Shown here: positions 45,025 to 52,872 of the stretch, piece after piece
How the letters are laid out: every line of letters starts with the position of its first letter
Numbering within the stretch: position 1 is the first letter of the stretch
Source: Nitrospirota bacterium
GTDB lineage: Bacteria; Nitrospirota; JACRHJ01
Assembly (NCBI GenBank): GCA_016212105.1
Contig: JACRHJ010000024.1
Location: 44,463 to 108,462 of the forward strand
Direction of reading: 5' to 3'
DNA: 64,000 nt
The notes under the pieces: model-generated
The model's input: only the letters and a program-made list of their open reading frames with translations
What the model was told of the DNA's origin: nothing
Database searches by the model: none
Translations under genes and position numbers: made by a program

Positions 45025-46620
45025 TCAGGATACCCTGAACTTGCGGACTTCGTTGGTGTCGGGGTCTATGACGTGCACGGTGCATGCGAGGCACGGGTCG
45101 AAGCTGTGCACCACGCGCAGTATTTCGAGCGGCTGCTTGGCGTCGTGCACCGGCGTGCCGATGAGCGCCTCCTCTATGGGGCCCCTCACGCCCTTCTCGT
45201 CCCTCGGGCAGACGTTCCAGGTGGTCGGTACGACCATCTGGTAGTTCTTGAGGACGTGTCCGTCTATCTCGTTCCAGTGGCCGAGCGCGCCGCGTGGGGC
45301 CTCCCAGAGTCCGATGCCGGATGACTTGTCCGGTATCTCGTACTGCTCGAACAGCTTCGAGTTCCCGGCGCCGAGGTTTGCCGCGAGCGCGGTCGTCCAG
45401 CCGATCATCTCGTCCGCGACCATCTTGGCCTCAAGCGTGCGCGCAGCTATCCTGCCGAGGACGGAGAGGAGGACCTCAGGCTTGCCGCCGACGCCGAGCG
45501 CGGTGAGCGTCCCGTTTATCAGCGACTGCGCGGTCGGCTGTCCGGAGGTATACGCGACCAGCATGCGGGCGAGCGCGCCGACTTCCATCGGCTTGCCGTT
45601 CAGCCTCGGGGACTTGGCCCATGTGTACTTGGCGTTGGTGTCGTAGCTTGTATACTCGGGGTCCGTCACGCCCTGGGCCGGGTTCACGGCCGGGCCGTCC
45701 TTGTACCAGCCGCGGGTCGTGTCCTCGGTGACCATCTCCGGGCCGACCTTCTGGGCGGTAAGCCCCTCGCTCGCGTAGACCGCGCCCCTCGGCAGGAGAG
45801 ACTTGTACGGGTCGCGCGACTTGGGGTCCGTGAAGACGCCCCACGACAGGAAGTTCGCGTGCCCTTTGCCGATGCCCGCCCAGTCGAGGTAGAACGGGGC
45901 AATGGCGAGGGTGTCCGGCACCATCACGTTGTCTATGAACGCCTGGACCTTCTTAAGCCTGAAAAGGAACTGGGCTATGAGGTCGAGGTCCACCATACAG
46001 TTGACGCCGCCCGGGGGCGAGGTCATCGTCATCGGCATCCTGCCGCCCCATACCGCGGACGCGGCGGCCGCCTCTGCCTGCATCTCGAGCGCCTGGAGGT
46101 AGTGCGATACCGCGAGGAGGTTGACCTCCGGCGGCAGCTTGTAGGCAGGGTGTCCCCAGTATGCGTTGGCGAACGGGCCCAGCTGGCCGGAGTCCACGAA
46201 TGTCTTGAGCTTTCCCTGTACGGCGACCAGCGCCGGGTCTGTCGTCTTTGCCGAGAGCGCCGAGACGACGTCCACGTAGTCGAGCGCGTTCAAGTGGTAG
46301 AACCAGAGTATGTGCGAGTGCAGGAACTGGCAGCCCTCTATCAGGTTACGCAGTATGACCGCGTTCTCCGGAGGCGTGACCTTGAAGGAGTCCTCGAGTC
46401 CCATGGTCGAGGTGTGCGCGTGGGAGGTCGGGCATACGCCGCAGACGCGCTGCGTAATCTGCCAGGCGTCGCGCGGGTCGCGCCCCTTTAGTATAAGCTC
46501 GAATCCCCGGAAAAGCGTCCCGGAGGTCCATGCGTCCTTTACCTTGCCGCCTTCAATCTCGACATCGAGCTTCAGGTGGCCCTCAATCCTTGTAATCGGG
46601 TCTATGACTAACCTGGCCAT
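45025..46620 (-). CDS. hyaB: [NiFe] hydrogenase large subunit
   Basis: 531 residues, group 1-like. L1 motif RVCGVCPTSHAHTS near 58 and L2 motif DPCLACTVH near 509 supply the four Cys that bind the Ni-Fe site. The C-terminal tail after His (VIDPDTNEVRKFRVS) is the peptide removed by the protease encoded downstream. Start overlaps the small-subunit stop (TAATG). Confidence 0.97.
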   Translation of the reverse strand: MARLVIDPITRIEGHLKLDVEIEGGKVKDAWTSGTLFRGFELILKGRDPRDAWQITQRVCGVCPTSHAHTSTMGLEDSFKVTPPENAVILRNLIEGCQFLHSHILWFYHLNALDYVDVVSALSAKTTDPALVAVQGKLKTFVDSGQLGPFANAYWGHPAYKLPPEVNLLAVSHYLQALEMQAEAAAASAVWGGRMPMTMTSPPGGVNCMVDLDLIAQFLFRLKKVQAFIDNVMVPDTLAIAPFYLDWAGIGKGHANFLSWGVFTDPKSRDPYKSLLPRGAVYASEGLTAQKVGPEMVTEDTTRGWYKDGPAVNPAQGVTDPEYTSYDTNAKYTWAKSPRLNGKPMEVGALARMLVAYTSGQPTAQSLINGTLTALGVGGKPEVLLSVLGRIAARTLEAKMVADEMIGWTTALAANLGAGNSKLFEQYEIPDKSSGIGLWEAPRGALGHWNEIDGHVLKNYQMVVPTTWNVCPRDEKGVRGPIEEALIGTPVHDAKQPLEILRVVHSFDPCLACTVHVIDPDTNEVRKFRVS

Positions 46621-47690
46621 TACTCACCACCCCCCTTCTTTCCGCCCTTGGCGGCGGTCGCCGCCGCGTGTGCGCCAATGCCTATTGCAGTCGCCGCGCC
46701 GAGCACCTTGCCGACCTTGTCGGCGGTGGACTGCACTCCGCCGAAGCCCGGTATGGACACGCCCGCGAGCCTGCCGTAGAACGGGCTCTGCGCGTCCGGC
46801 CACTTCATGTCGAGGCAGCCGATGCAGGGCGCGCCGGCAAGTATGCACCAGCTCGCGTTGTCGTTGTAGCGTATCGTCGGGCACGGCCCGTGCGTCTGCG
46901 GCCCCTTGCAGCCCATCTTGTAGAGGCAGTAGCCTTTCTCCATCTCCGGCGTGCCGAAGGCCTCGACGAAGCGGCCCGCCTCGAAGTGGGAGCGCCTCTC
47001 GCACTGCTCGTGTATCGTCTTTGCGTAGAACATCTTGGGACGGCCAAGCTCGTCGAGGTCCGGGAGCTTCTTGAAAAGCAGGTAGTTCAGCACCACGCCG
47101 ACAAGGAGCTTGGGGTCGGCCGGGCAGCCGGGAAGGTTTACGTTTGCGATGCCCAGCGGCTTCAGGGCGTCGGTGACGCTTATCAGCCCGGACGGGTTCG
47201 GGGCCGCGCCGGGTATGCCGGTGTTGGTCGCGCATGAACCTATCGCCACGACGGCGAGCGCCTTGGGGGCGACCTCCTTGACAATGTCGAGCATGTCCTT
47301 GCCGGCTATGGTACCGTAGCCCGGCTTGGTCGGCATCGCGCCCTCTATGACGAGGATGAAGCCGCCCTTGTCGACCGCGTTCTTGAGGTTCTCCTCCGCC
47401 TGCTCACCCGCGGCCGCCATGATGGTGTCGTTGAACTCGACGCTCAGGACGTCGAGGATCAGCTCGGCCGCGCTCGGCCGCTTGGCCTTGATGAACATCT
47501 CGGTGCAGCCCGAGTCGCACGAGAGCGTCAGCCAGACCACCGGAGTCCTGGGAGCGGCGGTGGTCACCGCCTCGGCGATCTTGGGCGCGTAGGCTTCGGA
47601 AAGCCCCATCATCGCGGCCGTCGCGCTGCAGAACTTCAGAAAATCCCTTCGGTCGATGTCGAAAAGCCCCCTGATGAATCCTCCCCGCAT
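46620..47690 (-). CDS. hyaA: [NiFe] hydrogenase small subunit, Tat-exported
   Basis: 356 residues. Twin-arginine signal (DIDRRDFLKFC) at 12-22 targets the folded heterodimer to the periplasm. Fe-S ligands: proximal SCDSGC near 57-62, SCATN and LPGCPADP; distal IHEQCERRSHF, GYCLYKMGCKG; medial SWCILAGAPCIGC. The proximal motif is C-x3-C with Asp where the first Cys of CxxC normally stands. A weakly hydrophobic C-terminal helix (about 322-345) may anchor the protein. Start 47690 has AAGGA upstream. Confidence 0.95.
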   Translation of the reverse strand: MRGGFIRGLFDIDRRDFLKFCSATAAMMGLSEAYAPKIAEAVTTAAPRTPVVWLTLSCDSGCTEMFIKAKRPSAAELILDVLSVEFNDTIMAAAGEQAEENLKNAVDKGGFILVIEGAMPTKPGYGTIAGKDMLDIVKEVAPKALAVVAIGSCATNTGIPGAAPNPSGLISVTDALKPLGIANVNLPGCPADPKLLVGVVLNYLLFKKLPDLDELGRPKMFYAKTIHEQCERRSHFEAGRFVEAFGTPEMEKGYCLYKMGCKGPQTHGPCPTIRYNDNASWCILAGAPCIGCLDMKWPDAQSPFYGRLAGVSIPGFGGVQSTADKVGKVLGAATAIGIGAHAAATAAKGGKKGGGE

Positions 47691-47854
47691 GTTCCACGTC
47701 CTTTCGAAGATGCTGGTGTCAAAAATATAACACACCGAAACCGCAAGCCCCCCCGACATCCCCCCTTCCTTGCGTTGTACAATAAAGACGGCCGGACGGC
47801 CTGCTTGCCGCCGTACAATGCGGCATCCGGGCAGCATCCGGCATAAAACGTTAA

Positions 47855-47884
47855 AAGTTAATCACGAAATCCGGATTTTGTCAA
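47855..47884 (-). promoter_or_regulatory. Possible promoter of the hydrogenase operon
   Basis: Minus strand TTGACA (47884-47879), 18-bp spacer, TAACTT (47860-47855), about 165 bases upstream of the small subunit. The -10 is weak; sigma-54 elements on this strand were not convincing. Confidence 0.35.
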
Positions 47885-48162
47885 ACTCTATATAAACTTT
47901 TCAAATACCCTGTTCATAATATTTTATAGACGGCCTGCGAACCCCACATTCAGACTGCACGGGGAGATACTGGCGGTACGGTTCAATATTTTGACGCATG
48001 AATTACCACTGCAATATCAGCACATTACATCGCGTACCCATGATTTGGTGGATAACCGCTGTCAATATTATGACTACGCAGCCGCGTCCCGGCGGCGCTC
48101 CCGGCACCCACCCGCGCCATAACATATTGATTCTACAACGCATTTCATTATGTTCGCAGTTC
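47885..48162. other. AT-rich regulatory intergenic region
   Basis: Between the hydrogenase operon and the sigma-54 promoter. Contains two nearly identical 13-bp sites, TCAATATTTTGAC (47983-47995) and TCAATATTATGAC (48062-48074), 79 bp apart; the second lies in a GTCA-N6-TGAC inverted repeat. No gene. Confidence 0.6.
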
Positions 48163-48178
48163 TGGCACGGGACTTGCT
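48163..48178 (+). promoter_or_regulatory. Sigma-54 (RpoN) promoter
   Basis: TGGCACGGGACTTGCT: perfect match to TGGCACR-N4-TTGCW, with -24 GG and -12 GC correctly spaced. It is on the + strand, 95 bases before the zinc-ribbon gene at 48273. Confidence 0.85.
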
Positions 48179-48272
48179 AATATAAGGCTCCGTACACAGT
48201 TTGCATCATCATCCAGCCCCGGGCTGGAAGCATTTATACATCAACCAGAAGTATTAACAGGGGAGGGTAAAA

Positions 48273-48419
48273 ATGAAATGCTCAAAGTGTGGTGGCCTGA
48301 TGGTATCCCAGAGGTTTGCTGACTACTTCATCACCTTCTACGGGTGGAAGTGCCTCAACTGCGGCAGCATCGTGGACAAGACCATCGTCCAGAACCGACT
48401 GAACGCGTCCGCATCCTGA
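48273..48419 (+). CDS. 48-residue zinc-ribbon protein under sigma-54 control
   Basis: A short gene with an excellent ribosome site (GGGGAGGG, 5 nt spacing). Product starts MKCSKCGGLM and has a second pair, CLNCG, at residues 27-30, i.e. CxxC-x20-CxxC, one complete zinc (or rubredoxin-like iron) knuckle, followed by a basic/polar tail. No membrane segment. It has its own sigma-54 promoter and its own terminator, so it is a monocistronic, activator-dependent gene next to the hydrogenase operon. Could be a hydrogenase-associated rubredoxin-like or regulatory protein; the family is not recognised. Confidence 0.8.
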   Translation: MKCSKCGGLMVSQRFADYFITFYGWKCLNCGSIVDKTIVQNRLNASAS

Positions 48420-48449
48420 CAGCCGGACGGAAAATTTGCGCATGGAACC

Positions 48450-48481
48450 TCGGGGCCGGTTATCCGGTCCCGATTTTTTTC
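48450..48481 (+). terminator. Terminator of the small zinc-ribbon gene
   Basis: TCGGGGCCGG-TTAT-CCGGTCCCGA followed by TTTTTTT, 31 bases after the stop codon. Confidence 0.88.
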
Positions 48482-48562
48482 GCGGTTTCCATTTCGTCCC
48501 CCTTTGACAAAGGGGGAATGAGGGGGATTTTACGCTTCCTGCCATGTTTTTTCATAAAACCA
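48482..48562. repeat. GC-rich dispersed repeat
   Basis: 'gtccccctttgacaaagggggaatgagggggat' (about 48497-48530), a palindromic repeat; nothing else seen. Confidence 0.6.
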
Positions 48563-48591
48563 TTGACAATAACGCGAATCCTTGTTATTCA
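48563..48591 (+). promoter_or_regulatory. Promoter for yacG-cbiD-cobL
   Basis: TTGACA (48563-48568), 17-bp spacer, TATTCA (48586-48591). -35 perfect, -10 moderate. Confidence 0.5.
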
Positions 48592-48612
48592 CTTAATATA
48601 GCGTTTATGCAG

Positions 48613-48643
48613 CCTCGGTCTTCATGTGCGGACTGAGGTTTTT
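48613..48643 (+). terminator. Leader hairpin with U-run upstream of yacG (possible attenuator)
   Basis: CCTCGGTC (48613-48620), 10-nt loop, GACTGAGG (48631-48638; one G-U pair), then TTTTT. It lies between the promoter and the yacG ribosome site. Confidence 0.5.
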
Positions 48644-48666
48644 AGTTTCAAGCCGGAGAGTATGAC

Positions 48667-48852
48667 TTGCTTTGTCCTATATGTAAAAACGAGGCCGCAT
48701 GGGAGGGCAACCCCCACCGTCCTTTCTGCAGCGAGCGGTGCAAGCTCATAGACCTGGGCGCATGGGCGGACGCCCGCTACAGCGTCCCGGCCGAAGACGC
48801 CAGTGGAGATTCCGATGCAGAGCGTCAGGGAAAAGACGATGCCGAAGGCTAA
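48667..48852 (+). CDS. yacG: YacG-family zinc-binding protein (DNA gyrase inhibitor)
   Basis: 61 residues. CPIC...FCSERCKLIDLGAW is the canonical YacG zinc finger; the C-terminus is acidic. In E. coli YacG binds GyrB. TTG start with GGAGAG 8 nt upstream. Overlaps cbiD by 14 nt; here it heads a cobalamin operon. Confidence 0.9.
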   Translation: MLCPICKNEAAWEGNPHRPFCSERCKLIDLGAWADARYSVPAEDASGDSDAERQGKDDAEG

Positions 48853-49921
48853 GGCTACGGCGGAGCTGAGGAGCGGGTTCACCACCGGCGCCTGCGCGAC
48901 CGCGGCCGCCAAGGCTGCGGCGTACGCCCTGATTAACGAGCACGGCGTCGACAAGGTCGAGATAAGCCTGCCTGCGGGCCCCAGGGCCGTCTTCGACGTC
49001 CACCACCTCGAGTTCACCGACGACTGGGCGCAGGCGACCGTCATAAAGGACGCGGGCGACGACCCGGACGTGACCAACGGCGCCGAGATAGGCGCGGTGG
49101 TAAAGTTCTATACCAAGGGCTACGGCATAGTCGTGAAGGGCGGCCGCGGCGTAGGCAAGGTGACCAAGCCCGGCCTCGCCATACCCGTCGGCCATGCCGC
49201 CATAAACCCCGTCCCCCTCAAGATGCTGAAGGACGAGCTGGCCAAGGTGCTGAAGGAGACCGACTGCCCGCTGGGCCTGGAGGTTACGGTATTCGTCCCC
49301 AGGGGCGAGGAGATCTCGAAGAAGACGCTCAACGAGCGGCTCGGTATCGTCGGCGGCATCTCGATACTCGGCACCACCGGTATAGTGGAGCCCATATCCA
49401 CCCGCGCCTGGACCGACACCGTCGTGGCCGCCATGTCCGTCGCACGCGCATGCGGCGTGTCTGAGATTATACTCACGCCCGGCAGGACGAGCGAGGCGGC
49501 CGCAATGAAGATGTTCCCGGATATGCCGGAGGAGGCCTTCATACAGATGGGCGACCACGTCGGGTTCGCGCTCGCCGAGGCCCGGAAGCGGCTATTCACG
49601 AAGGTCATAATCGTCGGCCAGTTCGGCAAGCTCGTGAAGATGGCGATGGGGAGCGTCAAGACCAACGTCAAGGACTCCACGCTCGAACTCGGCTTCCTCG
49701 CGGATGTCGCGGAAGAGTCCGGCTGGAGCCGGAAGAAGGTGGAGGCGGTAAAACACGCCAACACGGCGCGCGAGGTGTTCATGGACATTGCGTCGCCGGC
49801 AGAGCGCCGCGCCCTCTCCGGGGTCATATGCGGCAAGGTCTCGGATACCGCGAGGAACATACTCGGCGCCAGGATGGAATTCACGTGCATGATGGTGGAC
49901 TACGAAGGGAAACCGGTATGA
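48839..49921 (+). CDS. cbiD: Cobalt-precorrin-5B C1-methyltransferase
   Basis: 360 residues. FTTGACATAAAKAA near the N-terminus and GTTGIVEPISTRAW near 178 are CbiD signatures. Anaerobic-route C1 methylation with S-adenosylmethionine. ATG 48839 has AGGGA upstream; ATG 48815 (GGAG upstream) is an in-frame alternative. Stop overlaps the cobL ATG. Confidence 0.94.
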   Translation: MPKAKATAELRSGFTTGACATAAAKAAAYALINEHGVDKVEISLPAGPRAVFDVHHLEFTDDWAQATVIKDAGDDPDVTNGAEIGAVVKFYTKGYGIVVKGGRGVGKVTKPGLAIPVGHAAINPVPLKMLKDELAKVLKETDCPLGLEVTVFVPRGEEISKKTLNERLGIVGGISILGTTGIVEPISTRAWTDTVVAAMSVARACGVSEIILTPGRTSEAAAMKMFPDMPEEAFIQMGDHVGFALAEARKRLFTKVIIVGQFGKLVKMAMGSVKTNVKDSTLELGFLADVAEESGWSRKKVEAVKHANTAREVFMDIASPAERRALSGVICGKVSDTARNILGARMEFTCMMVDYEGKPV

Positions 49922-51135
49922 TACACATCATAGGTGTAGGCATGGAGGGCGTAAAGGGGCTGTCCGGGTCTTCGTCCGAGACCATAGAGAAGTCAAAGCT
50001 GGTCATCGGAAGCGAAAGGCACTTGAAGCAGCTCCCGGACATACCGGACAGCAGGAAGCTCTCCCTGAAGGCCGACCTGTTCAAGATGGTCGACGTCATA
50101 AAGAAGAAGAAAAAGTCGGACGTAGTCGTCCTGGCCTCCGGAGACCCAAACCTCTACGGCATCACCAACTACCTCCTCAAAAACTTCGACAAGGACGAGA
50201 TAACCATCACGCCCGCGGTAAGCTCGATGCAGTGGGGGTTCGCGCTCGCCAAGGAGACCTGGGAGGACGCGGGCATAGTCAGCGCGCACGGCCGGGGCAT
50301 GGAGGACGTCCTGCACACGGTGATGATGCGCGAAAAGGTCGGCGTGTTCACGGACGAGAAGAACAGCCCGGACAAGATTGCGGCGGCGCTGATAAACGCC
50401 GGGGCCGGCGAGAGGCGGGTGTTCGTCTGCGAGAACCTCGGCCTGGACGAGCCCAGGGTGTTCGAGGGCACGCTACAGGACACGATGGCCAAAAGGTTCT
50501 CGCCGATGAACGTGATGATAATAAAGAAGGACAAGCCGTCCGGCGCGCCGGAGCGCACCTACTCCAAGTCAATCGGCATACCGGACTTCCAGTTCGCCCA
50601 CAGAAACGGGATGATAACCAAGGCCGAGGTCCGGGCGATTGCCATATCCAAGCTCAGGCCGGAGAAGGGCGGCGTGATGTGGGACGTCGGGGCGGGCTGC
50701 GGATCGGTCGCGATCGAGGCCGAGGGCCTTACCGCTCCCGGCAAGGTCTTCGCCGTCGAGAAGGACCCGACCCAGTTCACATACCTAAAGAAGAACATCC
50801 TCGCGTTCTCGGCCACGGGAGTCGAGGCCATCGCGGGCGAGGCCCCGGATGCGCTGAAGGCGCTGCCGGACCCGGACGCCGTGTTCATCGGCGGCTCCAG
50901 CGGACAGCTCAGGGACATCCTCGAACACGTGGACACCCGGCTCCGGCCCGGAGGACGAGTGGTCGTGAACGTCGTCACGATAGAGAACCTGGGCGAGGTC
51001 GTCGGGTTCTTCAAGGACTACGACTACATCTTCGAGATAACGGCCGCGAGCGTCTCGCGCTCGAAGGAACTGGCCGGAAAATACTTCATGGTAGCGGCAA
51101 ACCCGGTGAACATCATTATGGGTATGAAGAAGTGA
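49918..51135 (+). CDS. cobL: Precorrin-6Y methyltransferase/decarboxylase (CbiE-CbiT fusion)
   Basis: 405 residues. N-terminal CbiE tetrapyrrole methylase (IHIIGVGMEGVKGL; LASGDPNLYGI) at 1-205 and C-terminal CbiT Rossmann methyltransferase (MWDVGAGCGSVAIEAEGL; FIGGSSGQLRDIL) at about 215-400. Methylates C5 and C15 and decarboxylates C12. The fused form equals CobL. ATGA overlap with cbiD. Confidence 0.94.
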   Translation: MIHIIGVGMEGVKGLSGSSSETIEKSKLVIGSERHLKQLPDIPDSRKLSLKADLFKMVDVIKKKKKSDVVVLASGDPNLYGITNYLLKNFDKDEITITPAVSSMQWGFALAKETWEDAGIVSAHGRGMEDVLHTVMMREKVGVFTDEKNSPDKIAAALINAGAGERRVFVCENLGLDEPRVFEGTLQDTMAKRFSPMNVMIIKKDKPSGAPERTYSKSIGIPDFQFAHRNGMITKAEVRAIAISKLRPEKGGVMWDVGAGCGSVAIEAEGLTAPGKVFAVEKDPTQFTYLKKNILAFSATGVEAIAGEAPDALKALPDPDAVFIGGSSGQLRDILEHVDTRLRPGGRVVVNVVTIENLGEVVGFFKDYDYIFEITAASVSRSKELAGKYFMVAANPVNIIMGMKK

Positions 51136-51149
51136 GAGGAGGCGCATAC

Positions 51150-51605
51150 ATGACGCCCGGTATCCGCTATATACTGCTGCTCGTATTTTGCGCCGCCATT
51201 GCCGGCCTGACAGCCTCTCAAGTCCCGTCCGTGTGCAATGCGGATACCGTAGCCACCGCCCCGGCCCCGCTCGAATCCTTCTCCATCGCCCCGGCCCCGC
51301 CGCCGATGAAGAGGACGCTCGGCCCGGAAGACAGCGGGCGCGAGGTGGATATCGCCGTCGGAGGCGAGGTCGTGCTCGGCTTCATGGTCAAGAAGTGCGA
51401 CGTTTACGGCTACAGTATAAAGGAGATGGACATAGACGTCCTGAAACTGGAAAACCGCACTGCCGAGAACGTGGACAAGGACAGGTCGCTCACGTTCTGG
51501 TATTTCCGCGCCGTCAGGCCCGGCGTGACAAAGCTCACGCTCTCGCCGGAGAAGGAAGGGCTAAGGCCCTTCAGCCTGACCGTCACCGTCGAGGAGGCCA
51601 GGTAG
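51150..51605 (+). CDS. Secreted protein, possible I42 (chagasin)-like fold
   Basis: 151 residues. Signal peptide at about 1-30, a Pro/Ala-rich linker, then a beta-sandwich domain (about 58-150): VDIAVGGEVVLGF, then TFWYFRAVRPGVTKLTL, which has the FRA..PG..KL pattern of chagasin-type cysteine-protease inhibitors. The match is short, so the call is tentative. AGGAGG ribosome site; 14 nt after cobL, with a terminator following. Confidence 0.6.
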   Translation: MTPGIRYILLLVFCAAIAGLTASQVPSVCNADTVATAPAPLESFSIAPAPPPMKRTLGPEDSGREVDIAVGGEVVLGFMVKKCDVYGYSIKEMDIDVLKLENRTAENVDKDRSLTFWYFRAVRPGVTKLTLSPEKEGLRPFSLTVTVEEAR

Positions 51606-51645
51606 ACATCCAGCCTCAAGAAAGCATTTCTCGAAAGCAAGCAGA

Positions 51646-51681
51646 AGCAATCCCTCTCTATATTGGGATTGCTTTTTTTTT
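51646..51681 (+). terminator. Terminator of the yacG-cbiD-cobL transcript
   Basis: AGCAATCCC, 10-nt loop, GGGATTGCT followed by a long T run; 40 bases after the secreted-protein stop. Confidence 0.9.
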
Positions 51682-51997
51682 CGCGGGCGTTTATAATTTG
51701 CAGGGCAATCTGTATCGCCCGTCATTCCCGCGAATGCGGGAATCCAGGAATTTCATAACACCCCCCGGCCCCCTCTTATCTTAATAGGGGGAGCCATAGG
51801 TTGGGGCCAGGTTGTTTTAAATTCGGCGGGCGAAGCTCGCCATGATTTGGCTTCCATCCTTACAGGATCGAGGGGATGCAAGGGGGAACGTTTCCCCCTT
51901 GTCCGGGGGTGCAAGGGGGCCGCGCCCCCTTGAGGCCGCGCAATGAAGAGGATGTCCGGACTTTTAACCGCCGGATTAATAACATTGAGGTATCCAT
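51682..51997. repeat. Dispersed repeats before cobI
   Basis: ATTCCCGC...GCGGGAAT at 51724-51743, 'cggccccctcttatcttaatagggggagccat' (about 51767-51798), 'gcgggcgaagctcgcc' (about 51826-51841) and nested 'aagggggaacgtttcccccttg' palindromes (about 51880-51930). No gene. Confidence 0.75.
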
Positions 51998-52708
51998 TTG
52001 TCTCTCGGCAAGATCTACGGCATTGGCGTCGGCCCAGGCGACCCGGAACTGCTCACGGTAAAGGCGGCCGGCCTCATAAAGTCCCTGCCGGTGCTCTGCG
52101 CGCCCCGCGCCTCGGACGACTCCGAAAGCTTCGCGCTGTCTATAGTAAAGGGCTGCGTGGACACCTCGCGCCAGAAGGTCATCACCGCGATCTTCCCGAT
52201 GTCCATGGACAAAGCGGTGCTTGAGAAGGCCTGGGACGAGGCGGCTGAGTCCATCACCGCCGAGCTTTTGGCCGGGAACGACGTCGGGTTCCTGACACTC
52301 GGCGACCCGTCGCTTTACAGCACCTACGCGTACATCCTCGCGAAGGTCCGGGCGCGGCTGCCGGAGGTTGCAAGCGAGACGGTGCCGGGCGTAAGCTCCA
52401 TATCCCTCGCGGCAGCCCGTGCAGGGGTGGACCTCGCGCTCGGCTCGGAGAGGCTCGCCGTGATGCCCATAGGCCGGGACATGGACGCCCTGGGCGCCGC
52501 GATGGACGGATTCGACACCGTCGTCCTCATGAAGGTGAACCGGGGCTTCCCTAAGCTGGTAGAGCTGCTGGACAAGAAGGGGCTCCTATCCGGCGCGGTC
52601 TACGTGAGCCGGTGCGGTACGGACAGGGAGCGGATAATAAGGGACCTGAAGTACATTACCCAGGCTGAGCTGGACTACCTCTCGCTGGTCATAGTCAGGC
52701 GGCAATAA
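51998..52708 (+). CDS. cobI: Precorrin-2 / cobalt-factor-2 C20-methyltransferase
   Basis: 236 residues. GIGVGPGDPELLTVKAAGL at the N-terminus, TLGDPSLYSTY near 98, PGVSSISLAAA; the third and last SAM methylase of this type in the window. CobI and CbiL cannot be told apart by sequence alone. TTG start with GAGG 8 nt upstream. Separated from cobL by a terminator and repeats. Confidence 0.94.
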   Translation: MSLGKIYGIGVGPGDPELLTVKAAGLIKSLPVLCAPRASDDSESFALSIVKGCVDTSRQKVITAIFPMSMDKAVLEKAWDEAAESITAELLAGNDVGFLTLGDPSLYSTYAYILAKVRARLPEVASETVPGVSSISLAAARAGVDLALGSERLAVMPIGRDMDALGAAMDGFDTVVLMKVNRGFPKLVELLDKKGLLSGAVYVSRCGTDRERIIRDLKYITQAELDYLSLVIVRRQ

Positions 52709-52872
52709 CAAGTCCGTCATTCCCGCCCCGGCTTTAGGCGTACCGGGGTAAACTCCGGCGGGAATCCAGGAATTTCTCACTTCCTGGACCCCGTGTCAAG
52801 CACGGGGCGACAATCGAATTGGTTTTTACCGGGCGGTAACACTGGTTTCGGCATAATCGGGGTATTCAGCGC
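52709..52872. repeat. Dispersed repeats before the K+ channel gene
   Basis: Long ATTCCCGCC...GGCGGGAAT palindrome at 52719-52765 and 'ccccgtgtcaagcacggggcgac' (about 52790-52811). Confidence 0.85.

Noticed and set aside
47983..48074. Start of a CRISPR array (two TCAATATT repeats)
   Set aside because: Only two 13-bp copies, no third unit, no cas genes; better read as activator sites.
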